A stretch of 64,000 nucleotides of DNA from Sphingobacteriia bacterium (GCA_011390785.1 JAABRR010000003.1:62001-126000); one strand, 5' to 3'; shown: positions 1-9,844, counted from the stretch's first letter. The notes: a model not told the origin generated them from the letters alone. Translations and numbers: made by a program.

Positions 1-412
1 ACTCAATGGTAACAGGCAAAATTTCGTTTATAAACTTTTCTGAATAATCTAAAAGTCCCGATGTAGCAAGTTTGGGTTTCCCGTTGTTATCTTTTTTTAC
101 ATCATATCCCAGAATATAACGATAACCACCTACTATTTCTTCTTCTGACGGATCCCAAACAAACAATTGCTTATAGGGTACTTCGTCAGTATCATAATTG
201 TCGATATCAGCAGAATGCCCTGTGCCACCTCCTGCCGCCCGAAATGATATTTCTCTTAACCGCCCGATTTCTTTCATTATATTTGGCGAATCGTGATGGG
301 TAATCACATAAATCTCATTATTCCCATTGTTTGTTGTTCGTAAAAATCTCTCTTTGGTAAGCTCTTTCTTCAGTAATTCCCTGTCAAGGGCTTGTATTAT
401 CTCTTCCTTCAT
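1..412 (-). CDS. glsB: GNAT-type N-acyltransferase, probable GlsB/OlsB (partial, C-terminus outside window)
   Basis: Seen: an open frame reads leftward from ATG at 410-412 off the window edge, giving 137 codons. It contains FRAAGGGTG followed by DIDNYD, then LFVWDPSEEEIVGGYRY. This spacing (FR, then a D-x-D-x-Y-D segment, then a GG-Y-R strand) is typical of the acyl-ACP-dependent N-acyltransferases (Acetyltransf_5/OlsB family) that attach a 3-hydroxy fatty acid to the amino group of ornithine or glycine. Context: it lies 48 bp downstream of a PlsC-like O-acyltransferase on the same strand. In Bacteroides this pairing (GlsB + GlsA) makes glycine lipids and related aminolipids; that role is inferred here. 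The fold assignment is fairly firm; the amino acid substrate cannot be read from the sequence. Confidence 0.72.
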   Translation of the reverse strand, partial: MKEEIIQALDRELLKKELTKERFLRTTNNGNNEIYVITHHDSPNIMKEIGRLREISFRAAGGGTGHSADIDNYDTDEVPYKQLFVWDPSEEEIVGGYRYILGYDVKKDNNGKPKLATSGLLDYSEKFINEILPVTIE

Positions 413-460
413 GTTTCTTGCTTTTTTAATGGGGAAATATTTATAAAATATTTACATGTT

Positions 461-1330
461 TTAAATTTCAGGTTCCTTTGCCATTTCATATACTTTCTCT
501 TTCATCCATTGCGCCCACTCTTTATGGTTTTTACTCTTTGTGAAAAAAGTATAAGGAATAGGTTTTCCAAAAGTAATGGTCATCTTTTTATCTGCCTGCT
601 TAAACACCTCATCGGGTAAATAAAGCATTTCAATATTGAAATTGATGCCAATTCTTTTACGAAATCTTGAAAGATTATAGAAGAATTCTGAATTTCTTCC
701 ATCAATATAGACAGGTACAATATCTCGTTTGTGCTGAATGGACTTGGTAATAAAACTTTTTTTCCATTCAAGATCTTTTATAGTACCACCTTTTTGTTTT
801 CTTGAAACCAAACCTGCAGGAAAAATAAGAACAAGCTGATCTGATTCATACAATTCTTCAATAATCCGAACATTTTCATGGTTGGTTCGGCCATGTTTAT
901 TTACCGGTACAAAAAGGTTTTTCAGGTTGGGTAACTCTAAAAGGATATCGTTGGCAAAAAACTTAAGGTCTGTGCGTGTTTTTCCGATTACGTGCATCAA
1001 TGCCATTCCATCTAATCCGCCGAGCGGGTGATTTGAAGCTATTATATAACGACCGTCTTTGGGTATATTCTCTTCATTTATTACTTCTATATCTACGGTA
1101 AAACGTTCTGTTAGGATGGAATTTAGAAAGTCAAAATCAAGTTTATCTGAGTAAATACGCAAAATATCATTCAACTCATTTTCATGAATAGTTTTTTTTA
1201 AATAACGGATTAAAAATTTTGGAATAAAATGATATAGTTTTCCTCCCTTTTTACGGAATACTTTATTGATATCAATGAAAGGTATCTCGTCTGGTAAGGT
1301 GTGATTTGTGCCTTTGCTCTCTAACTGCAT
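461..1330 (-). CDS. glsA: PlsC/GlsA-like O-acyltransferase
   Basis: This 289-residue protein is a lysophospholipid-type acyltransferase. It shows the acceptor motif SNHPLGGLDG around residues 99-108 (H101 and D107, the expanded NHPLGGxDG form common in Bacteroidota) and the second motif FPAGLVSRK. Family knowledge: such proteins add a second acyl chain to a monoacylated head group at the inner face of the cytoplasmic membrane. Next to the N-acyltransferase just downstream it is best read as GlsA, which O-acylates the hydroxy fatty acid of glycine/ornithine lipids. A general 1-acylglycerol-3-phosphate acyltransferase remains possible. It is probably the first gene of the two-gene operon, with a TAATTTTG element 27 bp ahead of its start. 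Confidence 0.78.
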   Translation of the reverse strand: MQLESKGTNHTLPDEIPFIDINKVFRKKGGKLYHFIPKFLIRYLKKTIHENELNDILRIYSDKLDFDFLNSILTERFTVDIEVINEENIPKDGRYIIASNHPLGGLDGMALMHVIGKTRTDLKFFANDILLELPNLKNLFVPVNKHGRTNHENVRIIEELYESDQLVLIFPAGLVSRKQKGGTIKDLEWKKSFITKSIQHKRDIVPVYIDGRNSEFFYNLSRFRKRIGINFNIEMLYLPDEVFKQADKKMTITFGKPIPYTFFTKSKNHKEWAQWMKEKVYEMAKEPEI

Positions 1331-1689
1331 GCTTATATTTTTTACTGCCTTAGCAACAAAATTAAGGATAATTTTTCGAAACTTGCATGTTTTTGTTTAC
1401 CTGCTATGCTTAAGGATTATGATGTAAAGCACAATATTTCTTAGCCATTAATTATTTACTTAGCCGGCAATAATTAAATTGTAAAATATCCTCTCCTTAT
1501 TTCTCTATAATTTTCGAAATCTTTTTATAGCATTTTTCTAAATATATGATTAATATTAATGTAATTATCTGTCAGGGGTTTATATTTTTTCCTGTCAGCT
1601 TTAAAATATTCAAGTTATTGATAATGAAACATATAAATACATTCGATTAGGGTTAAACATAATCCCTGGCTAAAAAGTTATCAACAAAG
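1331..1689. other. AT-rich intergenic region between divergent glsA and mraZ
   Basis: About 360 bases with no credible coding frame. It separates the divergent aminolipid operon and the dcw cluster, and must hold both promoters. Apart from the -7-like element for glsA near its left end I see no structured RNA or repeat. Confidence 0.6.
1357..1364 (-). promoter_or_regulatory. Candidate -7 element (TAATTTTG) for glsA
   Basis: Read on the minus strand this is TAATTTTG, a full match to the Bacteroidota -7 consensus TAnnTTTG, 27 bp before the glsA start. No clear -33 TTG partner is visible, so this is a moderate-to-weak call. Confidence 0.35.
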
Positions 1690-1714
1690 TGGGGAAAAGT
1701 GGTAAAATGTGGGA
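1690..1714 (+). promoter_or_regulatory. MraZ operator: three TGGnn repeats with 10-bp period
   Basis: Seen: TGGGG at 1690, TGGTA at 1700 and TGGGA at 1710, each followed by a 5-bp spacer. This is the TGGGN-N5-TGGGN-N5-TGGGN arrangement to which MraZ binds in E. coli and Mycoplasma to autoregulate the dcw cluster. It lies 48-72 bp upstream of the mraZ start and directly upstream of a candidate -7 element, where bound MraZ would control transcription of the whole division operon. Confidence 0.75.
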
Positions 1715-1724
1715 AAAAACTCCT

Positions 1725-1732
1725 TATATTTA
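1725..1732 (+). promoter_or_regulatory. Candidate -7 element (TATATTTA) of the dcw operon
   Basis: TATATTTA matches TAnnTTTG except for the last base. It begins 11 bp after the MraZ repeats and ends 29 bp before the mraZ ATG. The position suits the operon promoter; the motif alone is weak in such AT-rich DNA. Confidence 0.3.
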
Positions 1733-1761
1733 CACTTTAAAACTGTACAGTGTAAGTCTAT

Positions 1762-2223
1762 ATGGCAAATCTCTTTGGTGAATATGTATGCAAACTTGAC
1801 GCTAAAGGCAGGTTCATGTTACCTGCCGGGCTTAAGAAGCAGCTGCCGGAAGCTGACCAGGAGCGTTTTGTCCTTAACAGGGGTTTCGAAAAGAATTTAA
1901 CCTTATACCCTGACAGTGAATGGCAGAAAATAACCAAAGAAATCAATTCGCTTAATCTGTACAATAAGAAAAACAGAGAATTTGTGAGGTATTTCTATCG
2001 AGGTGCATCAGAAGTTGTTTGTGATGGAGCAAGCCGGTTGTTATTGCCTAAAACCCTTGCTGAGTATGCTGGGGTTGACAAGCAGCTGGTTCTTTTTGCT
2101 TATGGAAACAGAATTGAGATATGGTCGAAAGAGTTATATGAAGCTACCATGGATGCTGAACCTGAAGAGTTTTCTGATTTGGCCGAAGAAGTGATGGGTA
2201 AGATTAACGATAATATTATGTAG
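1762..2223 (+). CDS. mraZ: Transcriptional regulator MraZ
   Basis: This 153-residue protein has the two SpoVT/AbrB-like half-domains of MraZ, each marked by the D-x3-R motif: DAKGR at residues 13-17 and DGASR at 88-92. MraZ forms a ring-shaped DNA-binding oligomer that represses or modulates the division and cell-wall cluster it heads. The operator repeats 48 bp upstream support direct autoregulation here. It is the first gene of the long plus-strand operon and its stop is 3 bp from the rsmH start. Length and position are typical. Confidence 0.95.
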   Translation: MANLFGEYVCKLDAKGRFMLPAGLKKQLPEADQERFVLNRGFEKNLTLYPDSEWQKITKEINSLNLYNKKNREFVRYFYRGASEVVCDGASRLLLPKTLAEYAGVDKQLVLFAYGNRIEIWSKELYEATMDAEPEEFSDLAEEVMGKINDNIM

Positions 2224-2226
2224 AAG

Positions 2227-3123
2227 ATGACATATCATATTCCCGTTTTGGCAAAAGAATCTATTAATGGCCTGAATGTAAAGGGTAACGGGATTTATGT
2301 TGATGCAACTTACGGTGGGGGAGGACATTCGAGGCTGATTCTGGAAAAGCTTCAGGAAGGAAAAATTCTTGCGTTTGATCAGGATAATGATGCGATTAAA
2401 AATTTGGTAAAAGATACAAGGCTGATTTTTGTGAACGAAAATTTTCGTTATCTGAAGAACTTCGCCAAGCTTTATGGGTTTGTGCCATCTGATGGGATTT
2501 TGGCTGATCTGGGTATTTCGTCATGGCAAATTGATACGGCCGAAAGAGGTTTTTCAACGCGGTTTGACGGCCCCCTTGATATGAGAATGAATAAGAATGG
2601 CAACCGAACCGCAGCATGGGTGGTCAATAATTATGAGTATGATGAATTGACTGAGATTTTTAAATTGTATGGTGAATTGCGGAATGCCCGGAAAATTGCC
2701 GACGAGATAGTTTTTCACCGAAAAAACAACCCTATTGAAACCACTGATACATTAAAAGTGGTTTTAACAAAACTGGCACCAAGGGGTAAAGAGAGTAAGT
2801 TTTTTGCCCAGATTTTTCAGGCATTGCGGATTGAAGTGAACAATGAGCTTGATGTCTTAAAAGATTTTTTAAAACAATGCACTGATGTTTTAAAAGTTGG
2901 TGGGAGATTGGTAGTAATTTCCTACCACTCGCTGGAAGACAGGTTGGTAAAGAATTACATGCGCTCTGGAAATTTTAAAGGAGAAGCTGAGAAGGATTTT
3001 TTTGGTAATGTTATTTCCCCAATAAAGCCGGTTGGGAAATTTATTGTTCCTACCCAGAATGAGCAGGAAGAAAATCCCAGATCACGAAGTGCAAAACTTA
3101 GAATTGCAGAAAAAATAGCTTAG
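2227..3123 (+). CDS. rsmH: 16S rRNA (cytosine(1402)-N(4))-methyltransferase RsmH
   Basis: RsmH (MraW) uses S-adenosylmethionine to methylate N4 of C1402 in 16S rRNA, in the decoding centre. The 298-residue product starts MTYHIPVLAKE, has the SAM-binding loop DATYGGGGHS near residue 27, the LADLGISSWQ segment and the catalytic-region motif YHSLEDR near residue 236. It follows mraZ by 3 bp and precedes ftsL by 2 bp, so it is almost certainly cotranslated in the dcw operon. Length and motifs are normal for the family. Confidence 0.96.
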   Translation: MTYHIPVLAKESINGLNVKGNGIYVDATYGGGGHSRLILEKLQEGKILAFDQDNDAIKNLVKDTRLIFVNENFRYLKNFAKLYGFVPSDGILADLGISSWQIDTAERGFSTRFDGPLDMRMNKNGNRTAAWVVNNYEYDELTEIFKLYGELRNARKIADEIVFHRKNNPIETTDTLKVVLTKLAPRGKESKFFAQIFQALRIEVNNELDVLKDFLKQCTDVLKVGGRLVVISYHSLEDRLVKNYMRSGNFKGEAEKDFFGNVISPIKPVGKFIVPTQNEQEENPRSRSAKLRIAEKIA

Positions 3124-3125
3124 TT

Positions 3126-3545
3126 ATGGCAGAAAATATATTGAAAGAGACCCAAAAAACAGCACAAGATAGAACCAACGGAAAAAAGAAAAGTGGATTT
3201 ATCCTTTCCTTGTTTAACGGTAACTTTCTTACATACGAAAAGTCGCCTGGTTTGCTAAATTTTCTTCTGTTTATTTCTGCTCTGGCAGTTTTATTAATTG
3301 CCAATAACTACATGGCAGAGAAAAAAGTTAGAAGAATTGAAAATTTAAGAAATGAAGTTACAGAATTAAGAACCATTTATATTTCAAATAAAGCTGAATT
3401 AATGTATTTAAGCAATCAGTCTGATATAGCCCGGCGGCTGGAAGATAAAGGCTTTGTTGAATCAACGGTTCCACCCCGGATTATTCGTAAAGAAAAAAAC
3501 CGGAGTTTTTTACTGAGAATTTTTCATCCTCGCAATCAGCATTGA
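3126..3545 (+). CDS. ftsL: Cell division protein FtsL (FtsL-like)
   Basis: The 139-residue protein has a basic cytoplasmic tail of about 35 residues, one membrane segment (LLNFLLFISALAVLLIANNY), then a short charged coiled-coil-like stretch (RRIENLRNEVTELRTIYISN). This is the bitopic FtsL layout; FtsL joins FtsB and FtsQ and activates FtsWI septal synthesis. FtsL is poorly conserved, so the identification rests on topology and on the fixed position between rsmH and the class B PBP gene. A 43-bp gap follows before ftsI. Confidence 0.85.
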   Translation: MAENILKETQKTAQDRTNGKKKSGFILSLFNGNFLTYEKSPGLLNFLLFISALAVLLIANNYMAEKKVRRIENLRNEVTELRTIYISNKAELMYLSNQSDIARRLEDKGFVESTVPPRIIRKEKNRSFLLRIFHPRNQH

Positions 3546-3588
3546 CAAGTAAGAAATATTAAATTAACCCGAAAAGGCAAATAACCAA

Positions 3589-5697
3589 ATGACCCCCAAA
3601 AATGGTGACATATTATGGCGAATGTACCTGGTATATTTTATCACGGTAGTATTTGCTATGGGCATACTGGGTAGGGTAGTTTATATTCAGTTTGTGGAGG
3701 GAGATCATTGGAAACAAATGGCCCGAAATGCTACTATGCGTTATATGAATATTGATGCAGTAAGAGGAGATATTCTTGCTGATGATGGTCGTTTACTCGC
3801 TACCAGCGTACCTGTTTATGAAATCAGGATGGACCTGCATCGAAGTGTTATTTCCGATCAGGTTTTTTCAAGGGGGATTGACTCTTTGGCATTACAATTA
3901 TCACAATTGTTTAGAGATAGATCCAAGGCAGAATATAAAAGAATACTAACTGCTGCACGTAGAAACCAGGAAAGATATTATCTGGTTAAACGTAGTGTGT
4001 CTTATCATCAGCTTATTGAGCTTAGGGATTTTACGATTTTTCGTTTGGGACGGTTTAAGGGTGGTCTCCTTGTTGAAGAGCGCAACAGGCGTGAAACTCC
4101 ATTTAAATCTCTCGCATCGAGAACTATTGGTTATGAACGCGAAGGTGTTTATGTAGGATTGGAAGGAGCTTACAGGCAATATCTGGAAGGGGTACAGGGA
4201 AAAAGGCTGATGCAAAGAATTAGTGGTGGTAACTGGATGCCTATTAACGATGAGAACGAAATAAAGCCACAGAATGGAAAGGATATTATCACAACTATCA
4301 ATATCAATATGCAGGATATTGTTGAAAGTGCTTTAATGAAACAATTACAAAAATTCCACGCAGGCCATGGAACAGCTGTTGTAATGGAAGTTTCTACAGG
4401 TAAGATCAAAGCAATCAGCAATCTTACACGAAATTCATATGGTGGTTATGAAGAAACATTTAATTATGCAATAGGTGAAAGTGCTGAACCCGGCTCAACT
4501 TTTAAGCTCGCAAGCATGATTGCTTTGCTTGAAGATGGGGCAGTATCACCCGACGATTTTATTCAAACCGGTGATGGTACCTACAGATTTGCTGACCGTA
4601 TTATGCGCGATTCAAGAGAAGGGGGTCTTGGTACCATTACTGTAAAAGACGTTTTTGCCCACTCTTCAAATGTGGGTACGTCCATACTAGTAAATGATGC
4701 TTTTGGATCTAATCCGGAAAAATTTATACGTCATCTTGACAACTTACTGATCACTAGGCCTCTGGGCATAGAAATTAAAGGAGAGGGAGAACCTAAAATT
4801 CCAACTCCTGATGATCCATCCTGGTCAGGTGTAACGTTGCCATGGATGTCTATTGGATACAGTTTATCTCTTACACCTCTGCAAACGTTATCTCTTTATA
4901 ATGCTGTTGCCAACGATGGCATATATATGAAACCGATGTTTGTGGAAGAAGTAAGACAAACCGGTAGATCTGTAAGAAGATTTGAGCCTCAGGTACTTAA
5001 ACGATCAATCTGTTCGTCATCAACATTACATATTGTTCAGGATATGCTAAAAGAAGTCGTTGAAACAGGAACGGCCTTTGGCATAAGAACTCCAGTTTTT
5101 TCTATTGCAGGAAAAACCGGAACAGCACAATTTACCAGCAGCAGTGCAGGCTATCGTTCTACCAACAGAATTATCTACAGGGCTTCATTTGCGGGGTATT
5201 TTCCTGCTGATGAGCCACTTTATTCAATGATTGTTGTGGTACACGACCCCAAAGGTTGGATTTACACTGGAAGCCAGGTTGCCGCACCTGTTTTCAGAGA
5301 AATTGCGGATAAAATATTTGCTACGCAGTTAAATGTTAACGACAATTATTTGCAGGCATCAGTAATGCAATCGCTACCCATAGGGTTTCTGGGTAGTATC
5401 AACGATGTTAAATCTGTTTATCAGGAATTTAATGCGCAGTTATTTGAAGAAGATTTAGCCGGTTTCTGGGCCAGGGCAAAAGTAGAAGATCTTGATACTG
5501 TTATGATCTTTAATCATGAAGTCATTCCAAACCTGGTACCCAACGTAGTGGGCATGGGGCTGAGTGATGCACTTTATTTGTTAGAGAATGCAGGTTTAAA
5601 AGTACGTTTTTCGGGGCGTGGTGCCGTAAAATCACAAAGTTTAAGAGCTGGTACCCGCATATTGGCCGGTAGCGAAATTTATATTCATTTATCCTAA
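3589..5697 (+). CDS. ftsI: Penicillin-binding protein FtsI (PBP3-type transpeptidase) with PASTA domain
   Basis: A 702-residue class B penicillin-binding protein that crosslinks septal peptidoglycan with FtsW. Visible in order: an N-terminal membrane anchor (about residues 12-30), a pedestal domain, then the transpeptidase with active-site GSTFK (S303), HSSNVG (SxN motif) and GKTGTAQF (KTG at 509-511). The last about 65 residues (PNLVPNVVGMGLSDALYLLE onward) form one PASTA domain, a module that can bind muropeptides or lipid II. Its place between ftsL and murE fits FtsI rather than the elongation PBP2. The ATG at 3589 places the membrane anchor normally. Confidence 0.94.
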   Translation: MTPKNGDILWRMYLVYFITVVFAMGILGRVVYIQFVEGDHWKQMARNATMRYMNIDAVRGDILADDGRLLATSVPVYEIRMDLHRSVISDQVFSRGIDSLALQLSQLFRDRSKAEYKRILTAARRNQERYYLVKRSVSYHQLIELRDFTIFRLGRFKGGLLVEERNRRETPFKSLASRTIGYEREGVYVGLEGAYRQYLEGVQGKRLMQRISGGNWMPINDENEIKPQNGKDIITTININMQDIVESALMKQLQKFHAGHGTAVVMEVSTGKIKAISNLTRNSYGGYEETFNYAIGESAEPGSTFKLASMIALLEDGAVSPDDFIQTGDGTYRFADRIMRDSREGGLGTITVKDVFAHSSNVGTSILVNDAFGSNPEKFIRHLDNLLITRPLGIEIKGEGEPKIPTPDDPSWSGVTLPWMSIGYSLSLTPLQTLSLYNAVANDGIYMKPMFVEEVRQTGRSVRRFEPQVLKRSICSSSTLHIVQDMLKEVVETGTAFGIRTPVFSIAGKTGTAQFTSSSAGYRSTNRIIYRASFAGYFPADEPLYSMIVVVHDPKGWIYTGSQVAAPVFREIADKIFATQLNVNDNYLQASVMQSLPIGFLGSINDVKSVYQEFNAQLFEEDLAGFWARAKVEDLDTVMIFNHEVIPNLVPNVVGMGLSDALYLLENAGLKVRFSGRGAVKSQSLRAGTRILAGSEIYIHLS

Positions 5698-5708
5698 CAG
5701 ATATTTAT

Positions 5709-7160
5709 TTGAAAGTTTTAAGCGACATATTATATAAATGCGAATTGCAAACCATAATAGGCTCTATTGATAAGAGAATAGGGCAAATAACTATGGATTC
5801 GCGCAAGGTTAAAAAAGATGCTCTGTTTATAGCCATTCAGGGTGGGCAGTATGACGGTCATAGTTTTATTGAATTAGCTATTAAAGCCGGTGCAAGCTGT
5901 GTAGTTTGCAATAATATTCCCCAAAATATTTCTCCTGATGTAACCTATGTAAAAGTTAGCGATTCAGTAATGGCTATGGCGGTAATTGCGGCTAATTATT
6001 TTGAACATCCGTCTGATAAAATAAATGTGATTGGTGTATCAGGTACAAATGGTAAAACTACGGTAGCTACTTTGCTTTATAATATGTTTCAGAAAGCTGG
6101 GTTTAAATGTGGGTTGATCTCTACTATTCAAAACCTCATTGGCAACCAGGTCCTTCCATCAACCCATACCACACCTGATGTAATAAGCCTGAACAAACTG
6201 CTTTGGGATATGGTAGAAAACGGTTGTGAGTATTGCTTTATGGAGGTAAGCTCTCACGCAATACACCAAAAAAGAGTTGAAGGTATCAACTTTGCAGGGG
6301 GTATATTTACCAATCTTACACATGATCATATTGATTATCATGGGTCTTTCAGGAATTACCTTATGGCTAAAAAAGAGTTTTTTGATCATCTCGGTAAAAA
6401 TGCATTTGCTCTTACCAATAGCGATGATAAAAACGGACAGGTAATGTTGCAAAATACCCGTGCAAGAAAGTATTCTTTTGGATTGAAAAATCTTGCTGAT
6501 TATAAAGGTAAGGTTGTGGAGAATTTGCTTACCGGCCTCATGATGCATATTGACGGAAGAGATGTTTTTTGTCGAATGGTAGGTGAGTTTAACGCATCAA
6601 ACTTAATGGCTATCTATGCCTGCAGCAGATTACTGGGGCTGGAGACTGATGTGGCACTTACTTTATTGAGTGAACTGGCTCCCGTAGAAGGGAGGTTCGA
6701 TTTTTTTATCAGCCCTAACCAGGTAACAGGTATCGTTGATTATGCTCATACTCCTGATGCGCTCGAAAATGTATTAAAAACTATTCAGAGTTTACGAAAG
6801 GGCAACGAAAATGTAATTACTGTAGTAGGTTGTGGTGGAAACAGGGATACTGAAAAAAGGCCTGCCATGGCTGCTATTGCCGTTAATTTTAGCAACAAAA
6901 TAATCCTGACAAGCGATAATCCCAGATTTGAAGATCCTTATGCAATTCTTGATGACATGAAAAAGGGAATAGAGCTTACTGCTACTAAAAAAACGCTTGT
7001 AATCGAAAACAGACTTGAAGCAATAAAAACAGCTTCTGCATTGGCAAGATCAGGAGATATTATTCTTGTAGCAGGAAAAGGTCATGAAAAATACCAGGAG
7101 ATAAAGGGTGTTAAACATCCCTTCGATGATAAGTTAATACTTAAAGAAGCATTGGATTAA
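5709..7160 (+). CDS. murE: UDP-MurNAc-tripeptide synthetase MurE (meso-DAP adding)
   Basis: MurE adds the third residue to the UDP-MurNAc dipeptide in the cytoplasm. The 483-residue protein carries the Mur ligase P-loop [10 protein letters not shown] near residue 113, the HTTPD and SSHAI segments, and DNPR at residues 403-406. DNPR is the meso-diaminopimelate specificity signature (lysine-adding enzymes differ), so the wall should be meso-DAP type. The start is a TTG; no ATG upstream is in frame and the product begins like other MurE proteins (LKVLSDILY). It lies 11 bp after ftsI in the same operon. Confidence 0.95.
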   Translation: MKVLSDILYKCELQTIIGSIDKRIGQITMDSRKVKKDALFIAIQGGQYDGHSFIELAIKAGASCVVCNNIPQNISPDVTYVKVSDSVMAMAVIAANYFEHPSDKINVIGVSGTNGKTTVATLLYNMFQKAGFKCGLISTIQNLIGNQVLPSTHTTPDVISLNKLLWDMVENGCEYCFMEVSSHAIHQKRVEGINFAGGIFTNLTHDHIDYHGSFRNYLMAKKEFFDHLGKNAFALTNSDDKNGQVMLQNTRARKYSFGLKNLADYKGKVVENLLTGLMMHIDGRDVFCRMVGEFNASNLMAIYACSRLLGLETDVALTLLSELAPVEGRFDFFISPNQVTGIVDYAHTPDALENVLKTIQSLRKGNENVITVVGCGGNRDTEKRPAMAAIAVNFSNKIILTSDNPRFEDPYAILDDMKKGIELTATKKTLVIENRLEAIKTASALARSGDIILVAGKGHEKYQEIKGVKHPFDDKLILKEALD

Positions 7161-7180
7161 TCAGTAAAAATCACAATACT

Positions 7181-8437
7181 ATGTTGTACTATTTGTTTTC
7201 ATACATAGATAGCTTAATAGACCTTCCCGGAGCAGGTTTGTTTCAGTATATCTCTTTCCGTGCAGCCATGTCTGTGATATTTTCTTTAATCATATCCATG
7301 GTTATTGGTAAAAGAATAATTCATATGCTTCAGAAAAAGCAGGTGGGCGAAGTAATAAGAAATCTGGGACTCGAAGGGCAAATGCAAAAACAAGGTACTC
7401 CAACCATGGGGGGGCTCATAATTATTGGTTCTATTGTTGTTCCGGTGCTTTTATTTGCGAGGCTCGATAATATATACGTTATTTTGCTTCTTTTCTCTAC
7501 CTTATGGCTTGGTACCATTGGTTTTCTTGATGATTATATAAAGGTTTTCCTTAAAAATAAAAAGGGTCTTCATGGCAGATTTAAAATTTTAGGGCAGGTA
7601 GGATTGGGAATTATTGTGGGAAGTGTCTTGTATTTTAATAACTCGGTGGTTATCCGCGAAAAAAATATTCCGGATTATCAATATGTAACAAGTAATGAAT
7701 TGCTTGAACTTGATACCGAAGTGAAAGGAGAATCGGAAGTTGTAACCCGAACGGTAAAATCTACCAAAACAACCATCCCCTTTTTTAAGGACAATGAATT
7801 TGATTATTCTGTATTACTTAAATGGATGGGTGAAGGTTACCCGAAATGGAGTTTTCTGATATTTATTCCTGTAGTTATTTTGATCATAACTGCAGTTTCA
7901 AATGGTGCAAATATGACCGATGGGTTAGATGGTCTTGCTACCGGTACTTCAGCCATAATAGGCGTTGCACTTGGTGTATTAGCCTACGTTTCGGGGAATG
8001 TGATTTTTTCTGATTATCTCAATATAATGTATATACCTAACACCGGTGAAATGGTGGTCTTTATCGCTGCTTTTGTAGGTGCCTGCATTGGTTTTATGTG
8101 GTATAATTCTTATCCGGCCCAGGTTTTTATGGGAGATACCGGGAGTTTAGCGCTGGGTGGAATAATTGCCGTTTTTGCTATCAGCATAAGAAAGGAGTTG
8201 TTGATTCCTATAATGTGCGGGATATTCCTGGTAGAAAGTCTTTCTGTTATGATGCAGGTTGGCTGGTTTAAGTTTACAAAAAAGAGGTTTGGACAGGGGC
8301 GCAGAATTTTTAAAATGGCCCCCTTACATCACCATTACCAGGTATTAGGATATCATGAAGCAAAAATTGTTCAGCGGTTTCTCATTGTTGGGATATTGCT
8401 GGCCATTATTTCGATTATAACACTCAAAGTCAGGTAA
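7181..8437 (+). CDS. mraY: Phospho-MurNAc-pentapeptide translocase MraY
   Basis: MraY transfers phospho-MurNAc-pentapeptide to undecaprenyl phosphate to make lipid I. The 418-residue polytopic membrane protein has [11 protein letters not shown], the acidic FLDDYIKV motif, [15 protein letters not shown] and the HHHYQ loop near the C-terminus. It is longer than the E. coli enzyme (360) because of a hydrophilic insertion near residues 163-220 (containing [15 protein letters not shown]), which is usual in Bacteroidota. It lies 20 bp after murE and 5 bp before murD. Confidence 0.96.
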   Translation: MLYYLFSYIDSLIDLPGAGLFQYISFRAAMSVIFSLIISMVIGKRIIHMLQKKQVGEVIRNLGLEGQMQKQGTPTMGGLIIIGSIVVPVLLFARLDNIYVILLLFSTLWLGTIGFLDDYIKVFLKNKKGLHGRFKILGQVGLGIIVGSVLYFNNSVVIREKNIPDYQYVTSNELLELDTEVKGESEVVTRTVKSTKTTIPFFKDNEFDYSVLLKWMGEGYPKWSFLIFIPVVILIITAVSNGANMTDGLDGLATGTSAIIGVALGVLAYVSGNVIFSDYLNIMYIPNTGEMVVFIAAFVGACIGFMWYNSYPAQVFMGDTGSLALGGIIAVFAISIRKELLIPIMCGIFLVESLSVMMQVGWFKFTKKRFGQGRRIFKMAPLHHHYQVLGYHEAKIVQRFLIVGILLAIISIITLKVR

Positions 8438-8442
8438 TTATT

Positions 8443-9786
8443 ATGCCTGGCTACGATATAGTAATACTTGGAGCCGGAGAAAGTGGAACAGGAGCCGCCC
8501 TATTGGCAAGAAAGAAAGGTCTTTCAGTATTTGTGTCTGATTTGGGTATAATCGGCCAAAAGTATAAAAACGTTCTTTTAAATCATGGTATTTTTTGGGA
8601 AGAAGGTTGTCATTCTTCTGATGTTATTCTATGTGCCGGCGAAATCGTGAAAAGCCCGGGCATTCCTGATCATGCAAAAATAGTTGCACAGGCCAGAAAA
8701 AAGGGTATTGGTGTAATCTCTGAAATTGAATTTGCCGCCCGTTATACTAATGCAAAGAAGATTTGTATTACCGGAAGCAACGGCAAAACCACCACCACCT
8801 TGCTCACTTACCATATTTTACGCAAAGCCGGATTAAATGTTGCAGTTGGCGGAAATATTGGTAAAAGTTTTGCCTGGCAGGTGGCGGAAGGTAAATTCGA
8901 CTATTATGTTCTGGAAATATCCAGCTTTCAACTTGATGGTATGTTCGATTTTCGGGCGGATGTTTCAGTTCTACTGAATATTACACCAGACCATCTTGAT
9001 AGGTATGAATATAATTTTTCCAGGTACGTGGAGTCGAAATTCAGAATAATCCAAAATCAGACATCTGATGATGCTTTCGTTTATTTTGCTGACGACCCGG
9101 TGATAGATGAATACCTGGCTAAAAACCACATTCTGCCCCGAAGATTACCTTTTACAGCGACTAATCAATCTGATTGTGCTGCTTATTACAATAATGAATC
9201 AACTTTTACAATAAATATAAACTCTGATAAACTAAAAATGGAAATAAAAGATCTGTCGTTACCAGGTAGGCAAAATGTTTATAACTCTATGGCTGCCGGA
9301 ATTTCTTCCAGATTGGTTGATATTCGTAAAGACATTATAAAACAAAGTCTTACTGAATTTGAAAACATTGAACATCGCCTTGAACATGTGACTGTTGTGC
9401 GCGGAATTGAGTTTGTCAATGATAGTAAGGCAACTAATATTAATTCAACATGGTATGCCCTTGAAAGTATTAAAAAACCAGTGGTTTGGATTGTAGGCGG
9501 TATTGATAAGGGCAATGATTATGGTCCTTTGATAGAGTTGGTGGAGAAGAAAGTTAAGGCAATCATTTGTTTGGGAACCGATAATAGCAGAATAGTCCGG
9601 ACTTTTGGTTTGCTCGTTCCTACTCTGGTAGAAACCTCTTCAATGGCAGAAGCTGTTAAAGCAGCATACTATCTGGCCGAAAGTGGCGATGCAGTCTTGT
9701 TATCGCCTGCTTGTGCGAGTTTTGATCTGTTCGAAAATTTTGAAGACAGAGGTAATCAGTTTAAGAAAGAAGTTTTTGATTTATAA
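8443..9786 (+). CDS. murD: UDP-MurNAc-L-alanine:D-glutamate ligase MurD
   Basis: MurD adds D-glutamate to UDP-MurNAc-L-Ala. The 447-residue protein has an N-terminal Rossmann-like UDP-binding domain (IVILGAGESGTGAALLA), the ATP P-loop ITGSNGKTTTT near residue 110, the LDRYEYN segment and the C-terminal FVNDSKATN motif that binds the D-Glu product. Length and motif order are typical. Starts 5 bp after mraY; a 58-bp gap follows before ftsW. Confidence 0.96.
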   Translation: MPGYDIVILGAGESGTGAALLARKKGLSVFVSDLGIIGQKYKNVLLNHGIFWEEGCHSSDVILCAGEIVKSPGIPDHAKIVAQARKKGIGVISEIEFAARYTNAKKICITGSNGKTTTTLLTYHILRKAGLNVAVGGNIGKSFAWQVAEGKFDYYVLEISSFQLDGMFDFRADVSVLLNITPDHLDRYEYNFSRYVESKFRIIQNQTSDDAFVYFADDPVIDEYLAKNHILPRRLPFTATNQSDCAAYYNNESTFTININSDKLKMEIKDLSLPGRQNVYNSMAAGISSRLVDIRKDIIKQSLTEFENIEHRLEHVTVVRGIEFVNDSKATNINSTWYALESIKKPVVWIVGGIDKGNDYGPLIELVEKKVKAIICLGTDNSRIVRTFGLLVPTLVETSSMAEAVKAAYYLAESGDAVLLSPACASFDLFENFEDRGNQFKKEVFDL

Positions 9787-9844
9787 TTTGATATAGAGAA
9801 GCTTTTATTGTGAATGTTTGATTTAATTGTTTAACACCATATTT

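Noticed and set aside
392-619. Plus-strand open frame spanning the gap between the two acyltransferase genes
   Set aside because: It lies almost wholly antisense to two real minus-strand genes and has a Phe/Leu/Cys-rich, non-protein-like composition.
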